6,367 nt of DNA, from assembly GCA_020343555.1 (NCBI GenBank), contig CP070800.1, positions 1,165,735-1,172,101 on the forward strand, in the 5' to 3' direction. Each line of letters starts with the position of its first letter. The stretch's first letter is position 1. The position numbers and the translations under genes were made by a program. Below, in pieces: positions 1 to 5,540 of this stretch. This DNA comes from Dehalococcoidales bacterium (GTDB lineage Bacteria; Chloroflexota; Dehalococcoidia; Dehalococcoidales; UBA2162). The notes under the pieces are model-generated. The model was given only the letters and a program-made list of their open reading frames with translations. It was not told the DNA's origin and did not search any database.

Positions 1-352
1 AACTGGCACCATAAGTAGTAACACGCTTCTTTATCTGGGCCGGTGTATATTCGAAGGAAGGTATATTACAGTTGGCGGCCGAAAGGATAGCAACCGCCTG
101 GGCACGACCTATGGCAAGGGCTGTCCTGGCGTTCTTGGCGACGAATGGTTCTTCTATCGCGATAACGTCCGGTTTGAAGGCGGTAATTACTTTCATGAGA
201 TTATTATAGAGGAAACTTAAACGCTCCCCGATGGAGGAGCGTGTTGGCGGCTTAATTACACCACATTCGATGAATACCGGTTCGCCGTCGCCGGTCTCGA
301 TAACTCCGTATCCCGTTACGACAGTTCCCGGATCGATACCGAATATTCTCAT
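1..352 (-). CDS. ruvC: Crossover junction endodeoxyribonuclease RuvC (5' part, cut by window edge)
   Basis: RuvC is the dimeric metal-dependent nuclease that resolves Holliday junctions with RuvAB in the cytoplasm. I translated the minus strand from the ATG at 352-350; 117 codons are visible with no stop, so the C-terminal third lies outside the window. The protein opens MRIFGIDPGT, the RNase-H-fold first strand with catalytic Asp7. It carries AIEEPFVAKNARTALAIG at about residues 65-82, where Glu67 matches the second catalytic acid of the family (E. coli Glu66), followed by the usual FEYTPAQIKK segment. The last two catalytic aspartates (near 138-141 in E. coli) would be beyond the edge. The gene starts 25 bases after the yebC stop on the same strand, the usual yebC-ruvC order. 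No strong Shine-Dalgarno is seen in that gap, so translation may depend partly on coupling to yebC. The identification is secure from sequence and context. Confidence 0.95.
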   Translation of the reverse strand, partial: MRIFGIDPGTVVTGYGVIETGDGEPVFIECGVIKPPTRSSIGERLSFLYNNLMKVITAFKPDVIAIEEPFVAKNARTALAIGRAQAVAILSAANCNIPSFEYTPAQIKKRVTTYGAS

Positions 353-377
353 ACTAATTAATATAATACAGGATTAA

Positions 378-1127
378 TTACGCTTCGAATTTTTCAAGGA
401 CATCATCAGTGAAATTTACATTGCTGGATACTGTCTGGACCTCGTCAAGTTCTTCCAGCTTGTGCAGGAGCCTCAGGTTTTGCAGTGCCGGTTTTTCTTC
501 AAGGTCGAGGGTATTCTGGGGGATCATCGATACCTCTGAGGATCCTATGGTTATACCGGCTCCTTCAAGTGTCTGTCTCACTGTCATAAAGTCTTCAGGA
601 GTTGTGTATATCTCGATATAATCCGTTTCTACCTTGACATCCTCGGCTCCGGCGTCGATTGCCTGGAGGGCTAATTCCTCCGGATCGTTTCCATTGGTAT
701 CAACAATAATCATTCCTTTTGAACTGAAGAGCCAGGCTACGCAGCCGCTTTCTCCAAGGTTTCCACCATTCCGTGAGAACAGGTTTCGAACTTCCTGGAC
801 AGTGCGGTTCTTGTTGTCTGTGAGTGCCTGCACCAGTATCGCGGCGCCGCTGGGTCCATATCCTTCGAGAACCATCTCTATCAGTGTGGCTCCTTCGGTC
901 TCTCCACTACCCCGTTTGATTGCCCGTTCGATGTTGTCCATCGGCATATTAGCGTCTCGTGCTTTCTGGACAGCCAGGCGTAATCGGAAGTTCATATCGG
1001 TATCCGCACCACCCTGCCTTACGGCGACTATTATTTCACGAGTTAACTTGGTAAAGAGCTGCCCTCTCCGTGCGTCAGCAACTCCTTTCTGATGTTTGAT
1101 CGATGCCCATTTCGAATGTCCTGACAT
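378..1127 (-). CDS. yebC: YebC/PmpR (TACO1) family protein
   Basis: This is a full-length member of the YebC/PmpR/TACO1 family, at 249 residues the typical length. The family was long annotated as a transcriptional regulator (PmpR in Pseudomonas); mitochondrial TACO1 is a translational activator, and newer work links bacterial members to relief of ribosome stalling. Which role applies here cannot be read from sequence. The N-terminus MSGHSKWASIKHQKG and the following RRGQLFTKLTREI (21-33) are the family hallmark. The central LEGYGPSGAA (about 87-96) and the NKNRTVQEVR and FSRNGGNLGESG segments are also family blocks. The start at 1127 is supported by GAGGAGT on the minus strand (1141-1135), 7 bases upstream. 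It is the first gene of a leftward unit with ruvC. Confidence 0.95.
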   Translation of the reverse strand: MSGHSKWASIKHQKGVADARRGQLFTKLTREIIVAVRQGGADTDMNFRLRLAVQKARDANMPMDNIERAIKRGSGETEGATLIEMVLEGYGPSGAAILVQALTDNKNRTVQEVRNLFSRNGGNLGESGCVAWLFSSKGMIIVDTNGNDPEELALQAIDAGAEDVKVETDYIEIYTTPEDFMTVRQTLEGAGITIGSSEVSMIPQNTLDLEEKPALQNLRLLHKLEELDEVQTVSSNVNFTDDVLEKFEA

Positions 1128-1166
1128 AGCTAGAACTCCTCAGCCAGACAGTTAACTTGATTGCTA

Positions 1167-1195
1167 ATTTTATCATTTCTACCTTTAGGGGTAAA
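1167..1195 (-). promoter_or_regulatory. Candidate sigma-70 promoter for yebC-ruvC
   Basis: Read on the minus strand, TTTACC (1195-1190) stands as a -35 box, 17 bases before TAAAAT (1172-1167) as a -10 box. These match the consensus at 4 and 5 of 6 positions. Transcription would start near 1160, leaving a leader of about 33 bases with the Shine-Dalgarno at 1141-1135. A short palindrome, CTTTA-gggg-TAAAG (1183-1196), covers the -35 box and could be an operator, though by size alone it could be chance. Confidence 0.5.
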
Positions 1196-1232
1196 GAGTG
1201 ATAGACCAGGAAATAATAATATTACTACTTTA

Positions 1233-1261
1233 TTGACTTAGTGTCCGGTTATGACTAAAAT
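1233..1261 (+). promoter_or_regulatory. Sigma-70 promoter for the GlmU-like gene
   Basis: TTGACT (1233-1238) and TAAAAT (1256-1261) are separated by exactly 17 bases and each match the sigma-70 consensus at 5 of 6 positions. Transcription is expected to begin near 1268, giving a short leader of about 16 bases to the ATG at 1284. The start lies about 108 bases from the opposing yebC start, so the two promoters share one divergent control region. Confidence 0.7.
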
Positions 1262-1271
1262 CACAATAAAC

Positions 1272-1277
1272 GGGGGT
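1272..1277 (+). promoter_or_regulatory. Ribosome binding site that sets the start of the GlmU-like gene
   Basis: GGGGGT, a G-rich Shine-Dalgarno variant, lies 6 bases before the ATG at 1284. No comparable site precedes the upstream in-frame ATG at 1251, which lies inside the promoter spacer. This supports 1284 as the start. Confidence 0.6.
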
Positions 1278-1283
1278 AGAAAT

Positions 1284-2507
1284 ATGGCATTGAAGGCAGT
1301 AATTATTGCCGCAGGCGAAGGTAAACGGATGCGACCACTTACCTATAACAGGCCTAAGGTAATGCTGCCTATTGCCGGTAAACCAATCCTGGAACACCTG
1401 TTGATTGAGATGAAACAGGCCGGGATCAAGGAATTAATCTTCGTAACCGGATATCACGAAGAGAAAATAAAAGGTTACTTTGGTTCCGGTGAACAGTGGG
1501 GAGTGAATATTGAATACGTTACCCAGGTCAACCAGGCAGGTACCGGTGACGCCGTCAGGACTGTTGAAGAGTTTGTTGACGATAGCTTTCTTGTAGCAAA
1601 CGGAGATATTTTCATTAGTTCCGGAGATATTAAGGACATCACCGGATACTCCGGCAATGCCATGAGTCTATTCGAGGTTGGTAATACGGATGGGTTGGGC
1701 ACCGTAGAGGTTGAAGGCGACTTTATAAAACGTATACATGAGAAGGTAGAAAATCCTCCTTCAAACCTGGCTAACACCGGTCTTTATCTTTTCACCAGGG
1801 ATATATTCAAGGCTATCGAACGGACTATACCATCACCGAGAGATGAATACGAGCTGACCGATTCGGTACAATGGCTGGTAGACAATGATATAAAGGTAGC
1901 TTATCGAAAACTTGAACGATGGTTGGATACCAGTTATCCATGGGACTTGTTGTCGGCAAACGAATATCTCCTAGCGAATCTTAAATCCGATATTCAAGGA
2001 GAGGTTGAGGAAAACGCTATCATAAAAGGTACTGTAATTGTTGGGAAGGGCAGTATAATAAGATCGGGTTCCTATATTTCCGGGCCTGTTGTGATTGGCG
2101 AAGAGTGTGTGATCGGTCCGAACTGCTTTATCAGACCAAGTACATCAATAGGTAATGGATGCCATGTCGGCGCGGCGGTGGAGATAAAGAACTCTATAGT
2201 TATGAACCGAAGTAAAGTTCCTCATCTCAGCTATGTTGGGGACAGTGTTATCGGTGAAGACTGTAACCTTGGAGCGGGAACGAAAGTAGCAAATCTCAAG
2301 TTGAATAATAAAACAGTGTTGGTTGGGCGAAAGGATACAGGAAGGCGTAAGCTGGGAGTGATTATGGGAGACGGTGTCGAAACCGGTATCAATACATCTA
2401 TTAACGTAGGAACCGTAATAGGCAGTGATTCGAGAATCGGCCCCGGGACGTTTATCAGTGGAGATTTACCTGCGAAATCCAGAGTATTTATCGGTAAAAG
2501 CAACTAA
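1284..2507 (+). CDS. Bifunctional sugar-1-phosphate nucleotidyltransferase/acetyltransferase (GlmU-like, archaeal type)
   Basis: The protein has 407 residues from the ATG at 1284. Residues 1-230 form a nucleotidyltransferase domain: AAGEGKRMRPLT (9-20) is the nucleotide-binding signature, RPKVMLPIAGKPILEH (23-38) follows, and NGDI (106-109) supplies the metal-binding Asp. DTSYPWDLLSANEYLL (215-230) leads into the second domain. Residues 240-405 are hexapeptide repeats of a left-handed beta-helix. PHLSYVGDSVIGEDCNLGAGT (313-333) resembles the GlmU acetyltransferase active site, with His314 in the place of catalytic His363 of E. coli GlmU. Family knowledge (for example Sulfolobus ST0452) suggests acetylation of glucosamine-1-P and formation of UDP-GlcNAc, but such enzymes often also accept glucose-1-P and dTTP, so the sugar is uncertain. 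An ATG at 1251 would add 11 residues but lies upstream of the predicted transcription start. The gene seems to be transcribed alone. Confidence 0.9.
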   Translation: MALKAVIIAAGEGKRMRPLTYNRPKVMLPIAGKPILEHLLIEMKQAGIKELIFVTGYHEEKIKGYFGSGEQWGVNIEYVTQVNQAGTGDAVRTVEEFVDDSFLVANGDIFISSGDIKDITGYSGNAMSLFEVGNTDGLGTVEVEGDFIKRIHEKVENPPSNLANTGLYLFTRDIFKAIERTIPSPRDEYELTDSVQWLVDNDIKVAYRKLERWLDTSYPWDLLSANEYLLANLKSDIQGEVEENAIIKGTVIVGKGSIIRSGSYISGPVVIGEECVIGPNCFIRPSTSIGNGCHVGAAVEIKNSIVMNRSKVPHLSYVGDSVIGEDCNLGAGTKVANLKLNNKTVLVGRKDTGRRKLGVIMGDGVETGINTSINVGTVIGSDSRIGPGTFISGDLPAKSRVFIGKSN

Positions 2508-2595
2508 CAGGCAGATCAATTATCACTTCATAGTGTTATCAGGCACACGCCGGAGGATTTTTCCAAGCCTGTTATTGGATAATTATATCAATGGG

Positions 2596-2624
2596 TTGAC
2601 AGTTAGTTTTACTACATGTTAAAC
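2596..2624 (+). promoter_or_regulatory. Weak distal promoter candidate upstream of cooC
   Basis: A perfect -35 box TTGACA (2596-2601) is followed after 17 bases by TTAAAC (2619-2624), which matches the -10 consensus at only 3 of 6 positions. If used, it would give a leader of over 200 bases to cooC, carrying all the inverted repeats of this stretch. Confidence 0.25.
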
Positions 2625-2670
2625 ATAGGAACTTTGCTGTCAATAGCATAAGCAGGTGCTATATACAAAA

Positions 2671-2706
2671 GTGGAAAAAGTGAATCTGACATTCACAGGT
2701 TGCCAC
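2671..2706 (+). repeat. Nested inverted repeat upstream of the cooC promoter
   Basis: GTGAAT (2680-2685) and ATTCAC (2691-2696) form a perfect 6-bp inverted repeat around CTGAC. Outside it, GTGG (2671-2674) can pair with CCAC (2703-2706) across loops of 5 and 6 bases, so the whole is roughly symmetric. It is centred about 88 bases before the predicted cooC transcription start. It could be an operator or activator site, or part of a folded leader if the distal promoter is used. Confidence 0.4.
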
Positions 2707-2734
2707 CGGAAAAAATCGAGAGAATTTCAGGTGG
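2703..2734 (+). repeat. Imperfect inverted repeat immediately before the cooC promoter
   Basis: CCACC (2703-2707) pairs with GGTGG (2730-2734). After one G/A mismatch, GAAA (2709-2712) pairs with TTTC (2725-2728), leaving a 12-base loop. The left arm is shared with the preceding nested repeat, so the two pairings exclude each other. The right arm ends 6 bases before the -35 box, a position that fits an activator or repressor dimer site. Confidence 0.4.
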
Positions 2735-2740
2735 ATTTAT

Positions 2741-2769
2741 TTGACTTCTCCTATACTGTAAGATATACT
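2741..2769 (+). promoter_or_regulatory. Sigma-70 promoter for cooC
   Basis: TTGACT (2741-2746) and TATACT (2764-2769) are 17 bases apart and each differ from the consensus at one position. Transcription would start near 2776, leaving a leader of about 78 bases. The octamer TATACTGT occurs at 2764-2771 over the -10 box and again at 2752-2759 in the spacer, with starts 12 bases apart; this may be a tandem protein site or chance in AT-rich DNA. Confidence 0.7.
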
Positions 2770-2796
2770 GTTGACGGTGCGCAGAGGTCAAGTTAC

Positions 2797-2830
2797 AGGC
2801 TGAGTTCGATGTCCGTTTTTATCTCAGCTT
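2797..2830 (+). promoter_or_regulatory. Hairpin in the cooC leader
   Basis: AGGCTGAG (2797-2804) can pair with CTCAGCTT (2823-2830), 8 bp including one G-U pair, around an 18-base loop. It lies inside the leader predicted from the 2741-2769 promoter and ends 23 bases before the cooC ATG. Only four T follow the core CTCAGC, so it is a poor terminator. It may affect mRNA stability or translation, which is weakly primed here (only AGGT as Shine-Dalgarno). Confidence 0.3.
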
Positions 2831-2853
2831 TTATTATGTCTGACAGGTATTAG

Positions 2854-3642
2854 ATGAAGATTGCCATTAGCGGAAAAGGTGGAGTAGGCAAAACCCTGTT
2901 AACGTCACTGCTTTCCAAGTTTTTCTCCCAATCCGGGTATTCTGTTATCGCTATCGATGCCGATCCCGATGCAAACCTGGCAGCTACTCTGGGTTTTCCC
3001 GACCCGGATAAAATTACCCCGATTTCCGAAATGGCTGATCTTATCGAAGAACGAACTGGCGCGCGTCCCGGACAATCAGCCCCTTATTTTAAGCTCAACC
3101 CGAAGGTTGATGATATTCCTGAAAAATTCGCAGCAAAGATGGACGGAATAAGACTCATGTTGATGGGAAGGGTGAAAAGAGGTGGTGCCGGCTGTTACTG
3201 TCCTGAGAGTGCACTTCTACAGACACTGATGAGTCATCTACTTCTCGCCAGGAACGAAATTATTATGATGGATATGGAAGCGGGAATTGAACACCTGGGC
3301 AGAGGTACCGCCAAAGCAGTTGATACACTGATCATAGTAGTAGAACCTGGCAGGAGAAGCATTGAGACCGCCGAAAGTATAAAAGGACTCGCTTCAGAAA
3401 TAGGTCTTGAAAATCTTGCGGTCGTGGGAAATAAAGTAAGAAATGAGTCGGACAGAGATTTTATTAAATCAAACCTGCCCGGCTTTCAATTTCTAGGCTT
3501 TATCCCCTATGACCAGGCGGTAATAGAGGCTGATCATGCTAATTTATCTCCCTTGGAATCGAGTGAGCAGGTAAGAGCTTCAGTAACGGAAATTTATAAT
3601 GCGTTGATTGACAGCGCAAAGAGCGTATCATTAAAAGGATAG
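2854..3642 (+). CDS. cooC: CooC-type nickel-insertion ATPase for carbon monoxide dehydrogenase
   Basis: CooC is a cytoplasmic, dimeric P-loop ATPase of the SIMIBI/MinD group that assists nickel insertion into the C-cluster of carbon monoxide dehydrogenase. The protein has 262 residues, close to the family norm. It shows the deviant Walker A GKGGVGKT (7-14) with signature Lys8, IDADPDANLA (34-43), the metal-binding pair Cys114-x-Cys116 in GAGCYCPESALL (111-122; CooC1 of Carboxydothermus uses Cys112/Cys114), the Walker-B-like MDMEAGIEHLGRGTA (139-153), VVEPGRRSIETA (162-173) and Asn193-Lys194 of the base-recognition motif. The GCYCPE and MDMEAGIEHLGRG blocks point to true CooC rather than the AcsF-like branch. 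The ATG at 2854 directly follows an in-frame TAG and has only AGGT (2845-2848) as ribosome site. A strong terminator follows, so it may be transcribed on its own. No CODH gene is in the window. Confidence 0.9.
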   Translation: MKIAISGKGGVGKTLLTSLLSKFFSQSGYSVIAIDADPDANLAATLGFPDPDKITPISEMADLIEERTGARPGQSAPYFKLNPKVDDIPEKFAAKMDGIRLMLMGRVKRGGAGCYCPESALLQTLMSHLLLARNEIIMMDMEAGIEHLGRGTAKAVDTLIIVVEPGRRSIETAESIKGLASEIGLENLAVVGNKVRNESDRDFIKSNLPGFQFLGFIPYDQAVIEADHANLSPLESSEQVRASVTEIYNALIDSAKSVSLKG

Positions 3643-3650
3643 AAATCTAG

Positions 3651-3673
3651 AGGTAGCTAAGGCTACTTTTTTT
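3651..3673 (+). terminator. Rho-independent terminator after cooC
   Basis: AGGTAGC (3651-3657) pairs with GCTACTT (3662-3668), 7 bp including one G-U pair, around the tetraloop TAAG. The T-run is seven bases (3667-3673). It lies 8 bases after the cooC stop and separates cooC from fhs, although both point the same way and belong to the same pathway. Confidence 0.8.
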
Positions 3674-3725
3674 AAATAATCCGTGCCATGCAGAGCGGGA
3701 AAAGAATAAATCGTAGTCAATAATT

Positions 3726-3733
3726 AAAGGAGG
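3726..3733 (+). promoter_or_regulatory. Consensus ribosome binding site of fhs
   Basis: AAAGGAGG fits the 16S rRNA anti-Shine-Dalgarno almost perfectly and stands 4 bases before the fhs ATG, a rather short spacing. I found no good promoter between the cooC terminator and this site. The best pair, GTGCCA (3683-3688) with ATAAAT (3706-3711), is marginal. Confidence 0.8.
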
Positions 3734-3737
3734 TTTT

Positions 3738-5501
3738 ATGGCTTACGACGCAGTAAAGATGAAAGACTGGGAGATTTCCGAAGCGGCTGAAGAAAATATG
3801 CCCACTCCGGATGAGTGGCGAGTTCAGCTTGGACTGGAAAAAGATGAAATACTTCCCTACGGAAGAATAGCAAAACTGGACTTCTTAAAGTTAATCGATC
3901 GTCTCAAAGACAAACCGGATGGTAAGTATATCGAGGTTACTGCCATCACTCCAACACCACTGGGTGAAGGAAAAAGCACAACCTCCTGTGGTCTGATGGA
4001 AGGCATGGGTAAGCGCGGTTTGAACGTAGGTGGCGCGCTGCGTCAGCCCTCCGGCGGTCCCACCATGAATATTAAAGGCACGGCGGCAGGCGGCGGGAAT
4101 TCACTGCTGATTCCCATGACTGAGTACTCACTGGGACTCACCGGCGATATTAACGATATTATGAACGCGCATAATCTTGCCATGGTTGCTCTTACCGCAA
4201 GAATGCAGCATGAACGGAATTATGATGATGAAAGACTGCAGAAACTAACCAGGATGCGCCGTCTCGATGTAGACCCGACTAGGGTTGAGATGGGTTGGAT
4301 TATGGATTTCTGCGCCCAGAGTCTCCGTAATATTATCATTGGACTGGGTGGTCGCATGAATGGCTACACTATGGAATCTAGCTTCGGCATCGCTGTCGGC
4401 TCAGAGTTGATGGCTATGCTCTCTATCGTCAACGACCTTGCTGATCTTCGCGAAAGAATGGATAATATCACTGTAGCTTATGATAAAAAAGGAAATCCGG
4501 TAACTACCGGTGACCTTGAAGTAGGCGGTGCGATGACAGCATGGATGCGTAACGCCGTTAATCCCACCCTGATGTGCACCGCTGAATACAACCCCTGCCT
4601 GGTTCATGCCGGACCTTTTGCTAATATTGCAGTCGGTCAGTCGTCCATTATCGCCGACCGTATTGGTTTGAAGATGTTCGACTACCACGTAACCGAAAGT
4701 GGATTTGCCGCAGATATCGGCTTCGAGAAATTCTGGAATGTAAAGTGCCGATACAGCGGACTTAAACCTCATGTTTCTGTGTTGACTACCACTGTTCGCG
4801 CCCTTAAGATGCACGGCGGTGGTCCCAAGGTGGTAGCCGGACTCAAGCTTCCGGAAGAATATACAAAAGAAAACGTAGGTTTGGTCGAAGCTGGCTTGGA
4901 AAACATGCTGCACCTTATCAAGGTCATCCGTAAATCCGGGATTAACCCGGTCGTTTGTATCAACGCCTTCTACACCGATACCGATGCTGAGCACGCTGTC
5001 ATCCGTAAAGCCGCTGAGGCAGCCGGTGCCCGTTGTGCTGTGTCCAAACACTGGGAGCAAGGCGGCGATGGCGCACTGGAACTGGCCGACGTGGTCAAGG
5101 AAGCCTGTGAAGAAGAGAATGAATTTAACTTCCTATATCCGAGTGAAATGAAACTGCGCGAACGCGTGGATAAGATAGCCAAGGAAGTCTATGGCGCCGA
5201 TGGAGTATCGTGGACACCTGATGCTGAGGCGAAAGCCAAGAAATTCGAAGAAGACCCGAAATACGATGAGTACGCCACAATGATGGTAAAGACTCACCTG
5301 AGCCTTTCGCATGACCCGACTCTCAAAGGGGTGCCTAAGGGATGGACACTCCCGGTTCGTGATGTTCTTATATACTCAGGAGCTAAGTTCCTTTGCCCGA
5401 TGGCCGGAACCATTACACTCATGCCGGGAACAAGTTCAGATCCTGCTCTGAGAAGGGTAGACGTCGATGTGAATACAGGAAAAGTACAGGGCTTATTCTA
5501 G
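3738..5501 (+). CDS. fhs: Formate--tetrahydrofolate ligase (10-formyl-THF synthetase), divergent subtype
   Basis: This enzyme joins formate to tetrahydrofolate with ATP, via formyl phosphate, to give 10-formyl-THF, the second step of the methyl branch of the Wood-Ljungdahl pathway; it acts in the cytoplasm, normally as a tetramer. Visible blocks are the P-loop [12 protein letters not shown] (71-82, Lys79), [14 protein letters not shown] (101-114), AAGGG (116-120), [12 protein letters not shown] (289-300) and KHWEQGG (437-443). Phe294 and Trp439 match the residues that stack on folate in the Moorella enzyme (Phe304, Trp412). The ending GKVQGLF is the family C-terminus. At 587 residues it is about 30 longer than the usual 556-560. 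It has Gln103 where acetogen enzymes have Glu (LREPSLGP) and FGIAVGSE (216-223) in place of FDITVASE. From memory, [11 protein letters not shown] enzymes occur in other anaerobes, so it is probably a functional subfamily. The second CooC-like gene follows after 39 bases. Confidence 0.93.
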   Translation: MAYDAVKMKDWEISEAAEENMPTPDEWRVQLGLEKDEILPYGRIAKLDFLKLIDRLKDKPDGKYIEVTAITPTPLGEGKSTTSCGLMEGMGKRGLNVGGALRQPSGGPTMNIKGTAAGGGNSLLIPMTEYSLGLTGDINDIMNAHNLAMVALTARMQHERNYDDERLQKLTRMRRLDVDPTRVEMGWIMDFCAQSLRNIIIGLGGRMNGYTMESSFGIAVGSELMAMLSIVNDLADLRERMDNITVAYDKKGNPVTTGDLEVGGAMTAWMRNAVNPTLMCTAEYNPCLVHAGPFANIAVGQSSIIADRIGLKMFDYHVTESGFAADIGFEKFWNVKCRYSGLKPHVSVLTTTVRALKMHGGGPKVVAGLKLPEEYTKENVGLVEAGLENMLHLIKVIRKSGINPVVCINAFYTDTDAEHAVIRKAAEAAGARCAVSKHWEQGGDGALELADVVKEACEEENEFNFLYPSEMKLRERVDKIAKEVYGADGVSWTPDAEAKAKKFEEDPKYDEYATMMVKTHLSLSHDPTLKGVPKGWTLPVRDVLIYSGAKFLCPMAGTITLMPGTSSDPALRRVDVDVNTGKVQGLF

Positions 5502-5516
5502 AGGTATCTACTTTTT
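5499..5516 (+). terminator. Weak or eroded terminator-like element after fhs
   Basis: TAGA-ggta-TCTA (5499-5510) makes a 4-bp hairpin that includes the fhs stop codon and is followed by five T (5512-5516). The stem is too short for efficient termination, so read-through into the next gene is likely. Its sequence closely follows that of the strong terminator after cooC, with the hairpin core missing. Confidence 0.3.
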
Positions 5517-5527
5517 AATTAACAAGC

Positions 5528-5532
5528 GGAGG
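5528..5532 (+). promoter_or_regulatory. Ribosome binding site that sets a TTG start
   Basis: GGAGG lies 8 bases before the TTG at 5541, the only start codon in frame that keeps the nucleotide-binding loop intact. Another TTG at 5537 is in a different frame. Confidence 0.75.
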
Positions 5533-5540
5533 AAAGTTGA

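Larger units (their letters stand above)
2508..2853 (+). other. Gene-free regulatory stretch between the GlmU-like gene and cooC
   Basis: These 346 bases hold no convincing gene. Just after the GlmU-like stop, CAGGC (2540-2544) and GCCTG (2567-2571) could pair around a short inner GGA/TCC, but no T-run follows, so this is at best a weak terminator. ATTGGATA-atta-TATCAAT (2574-2592) is an AT-rich inverted repeat with one bulged G. Downstream lie two candidate promoters (2596-2624 and 2741-2769), an inverted-repeat cluster (2671-2734) and a hairpin (2797-2830), each listed separately. A GTG-started reading frame of 65 codons (2656-2853) crosses the better promoter and looks spurious. I saw no match to a riboswitch class I know. 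Confidence 0.7.

Noticed and set aside
634..1092. 152-codon plus-strand frame antisense to yebC
   Set aside because: It is a serine- and arginine-rich shadow of the conserved yebC frame with no ribosome binding site.
2540..2571. CAGGC/GCCTG pairing as a terminator of the GlmU-like gene
   Set aside because: The long interrupted loop and the lack of a T-run after the right arm make it unlikely to terminate efficiently.
2425..2622. 65-codon plus-strand frame overlapping the end of the GlmU-like gene
   Set aside because: It is an out-of-frame shadow of that gene running into non-coding DNA, without a ribosome site or recognisable motif.
2656..2853. 65-codon frame from a GTG, ending in TAG directly before and in frame with the cooC ATG
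   Set aside because: It crosses the best promoter in the region, has no family-like features, and cooC begins with a complete P-loop domain of its own. A readthrough fusion has no support.
2508..2853. Known riboswitch (cobalamin, THF, SAM or NiCo type) before cooC
   Set aside because: I looked for the conserved sequence blocks of these classes as I remember them and found none. A covariance-model scan would be the proper test.
4401..5060. 219-codon minus-strand frame inside fhs
   Set aside because: It lies antisense to a strongly conserved enzyme and its translation looks like reversed codon bias. No domain was recognised.
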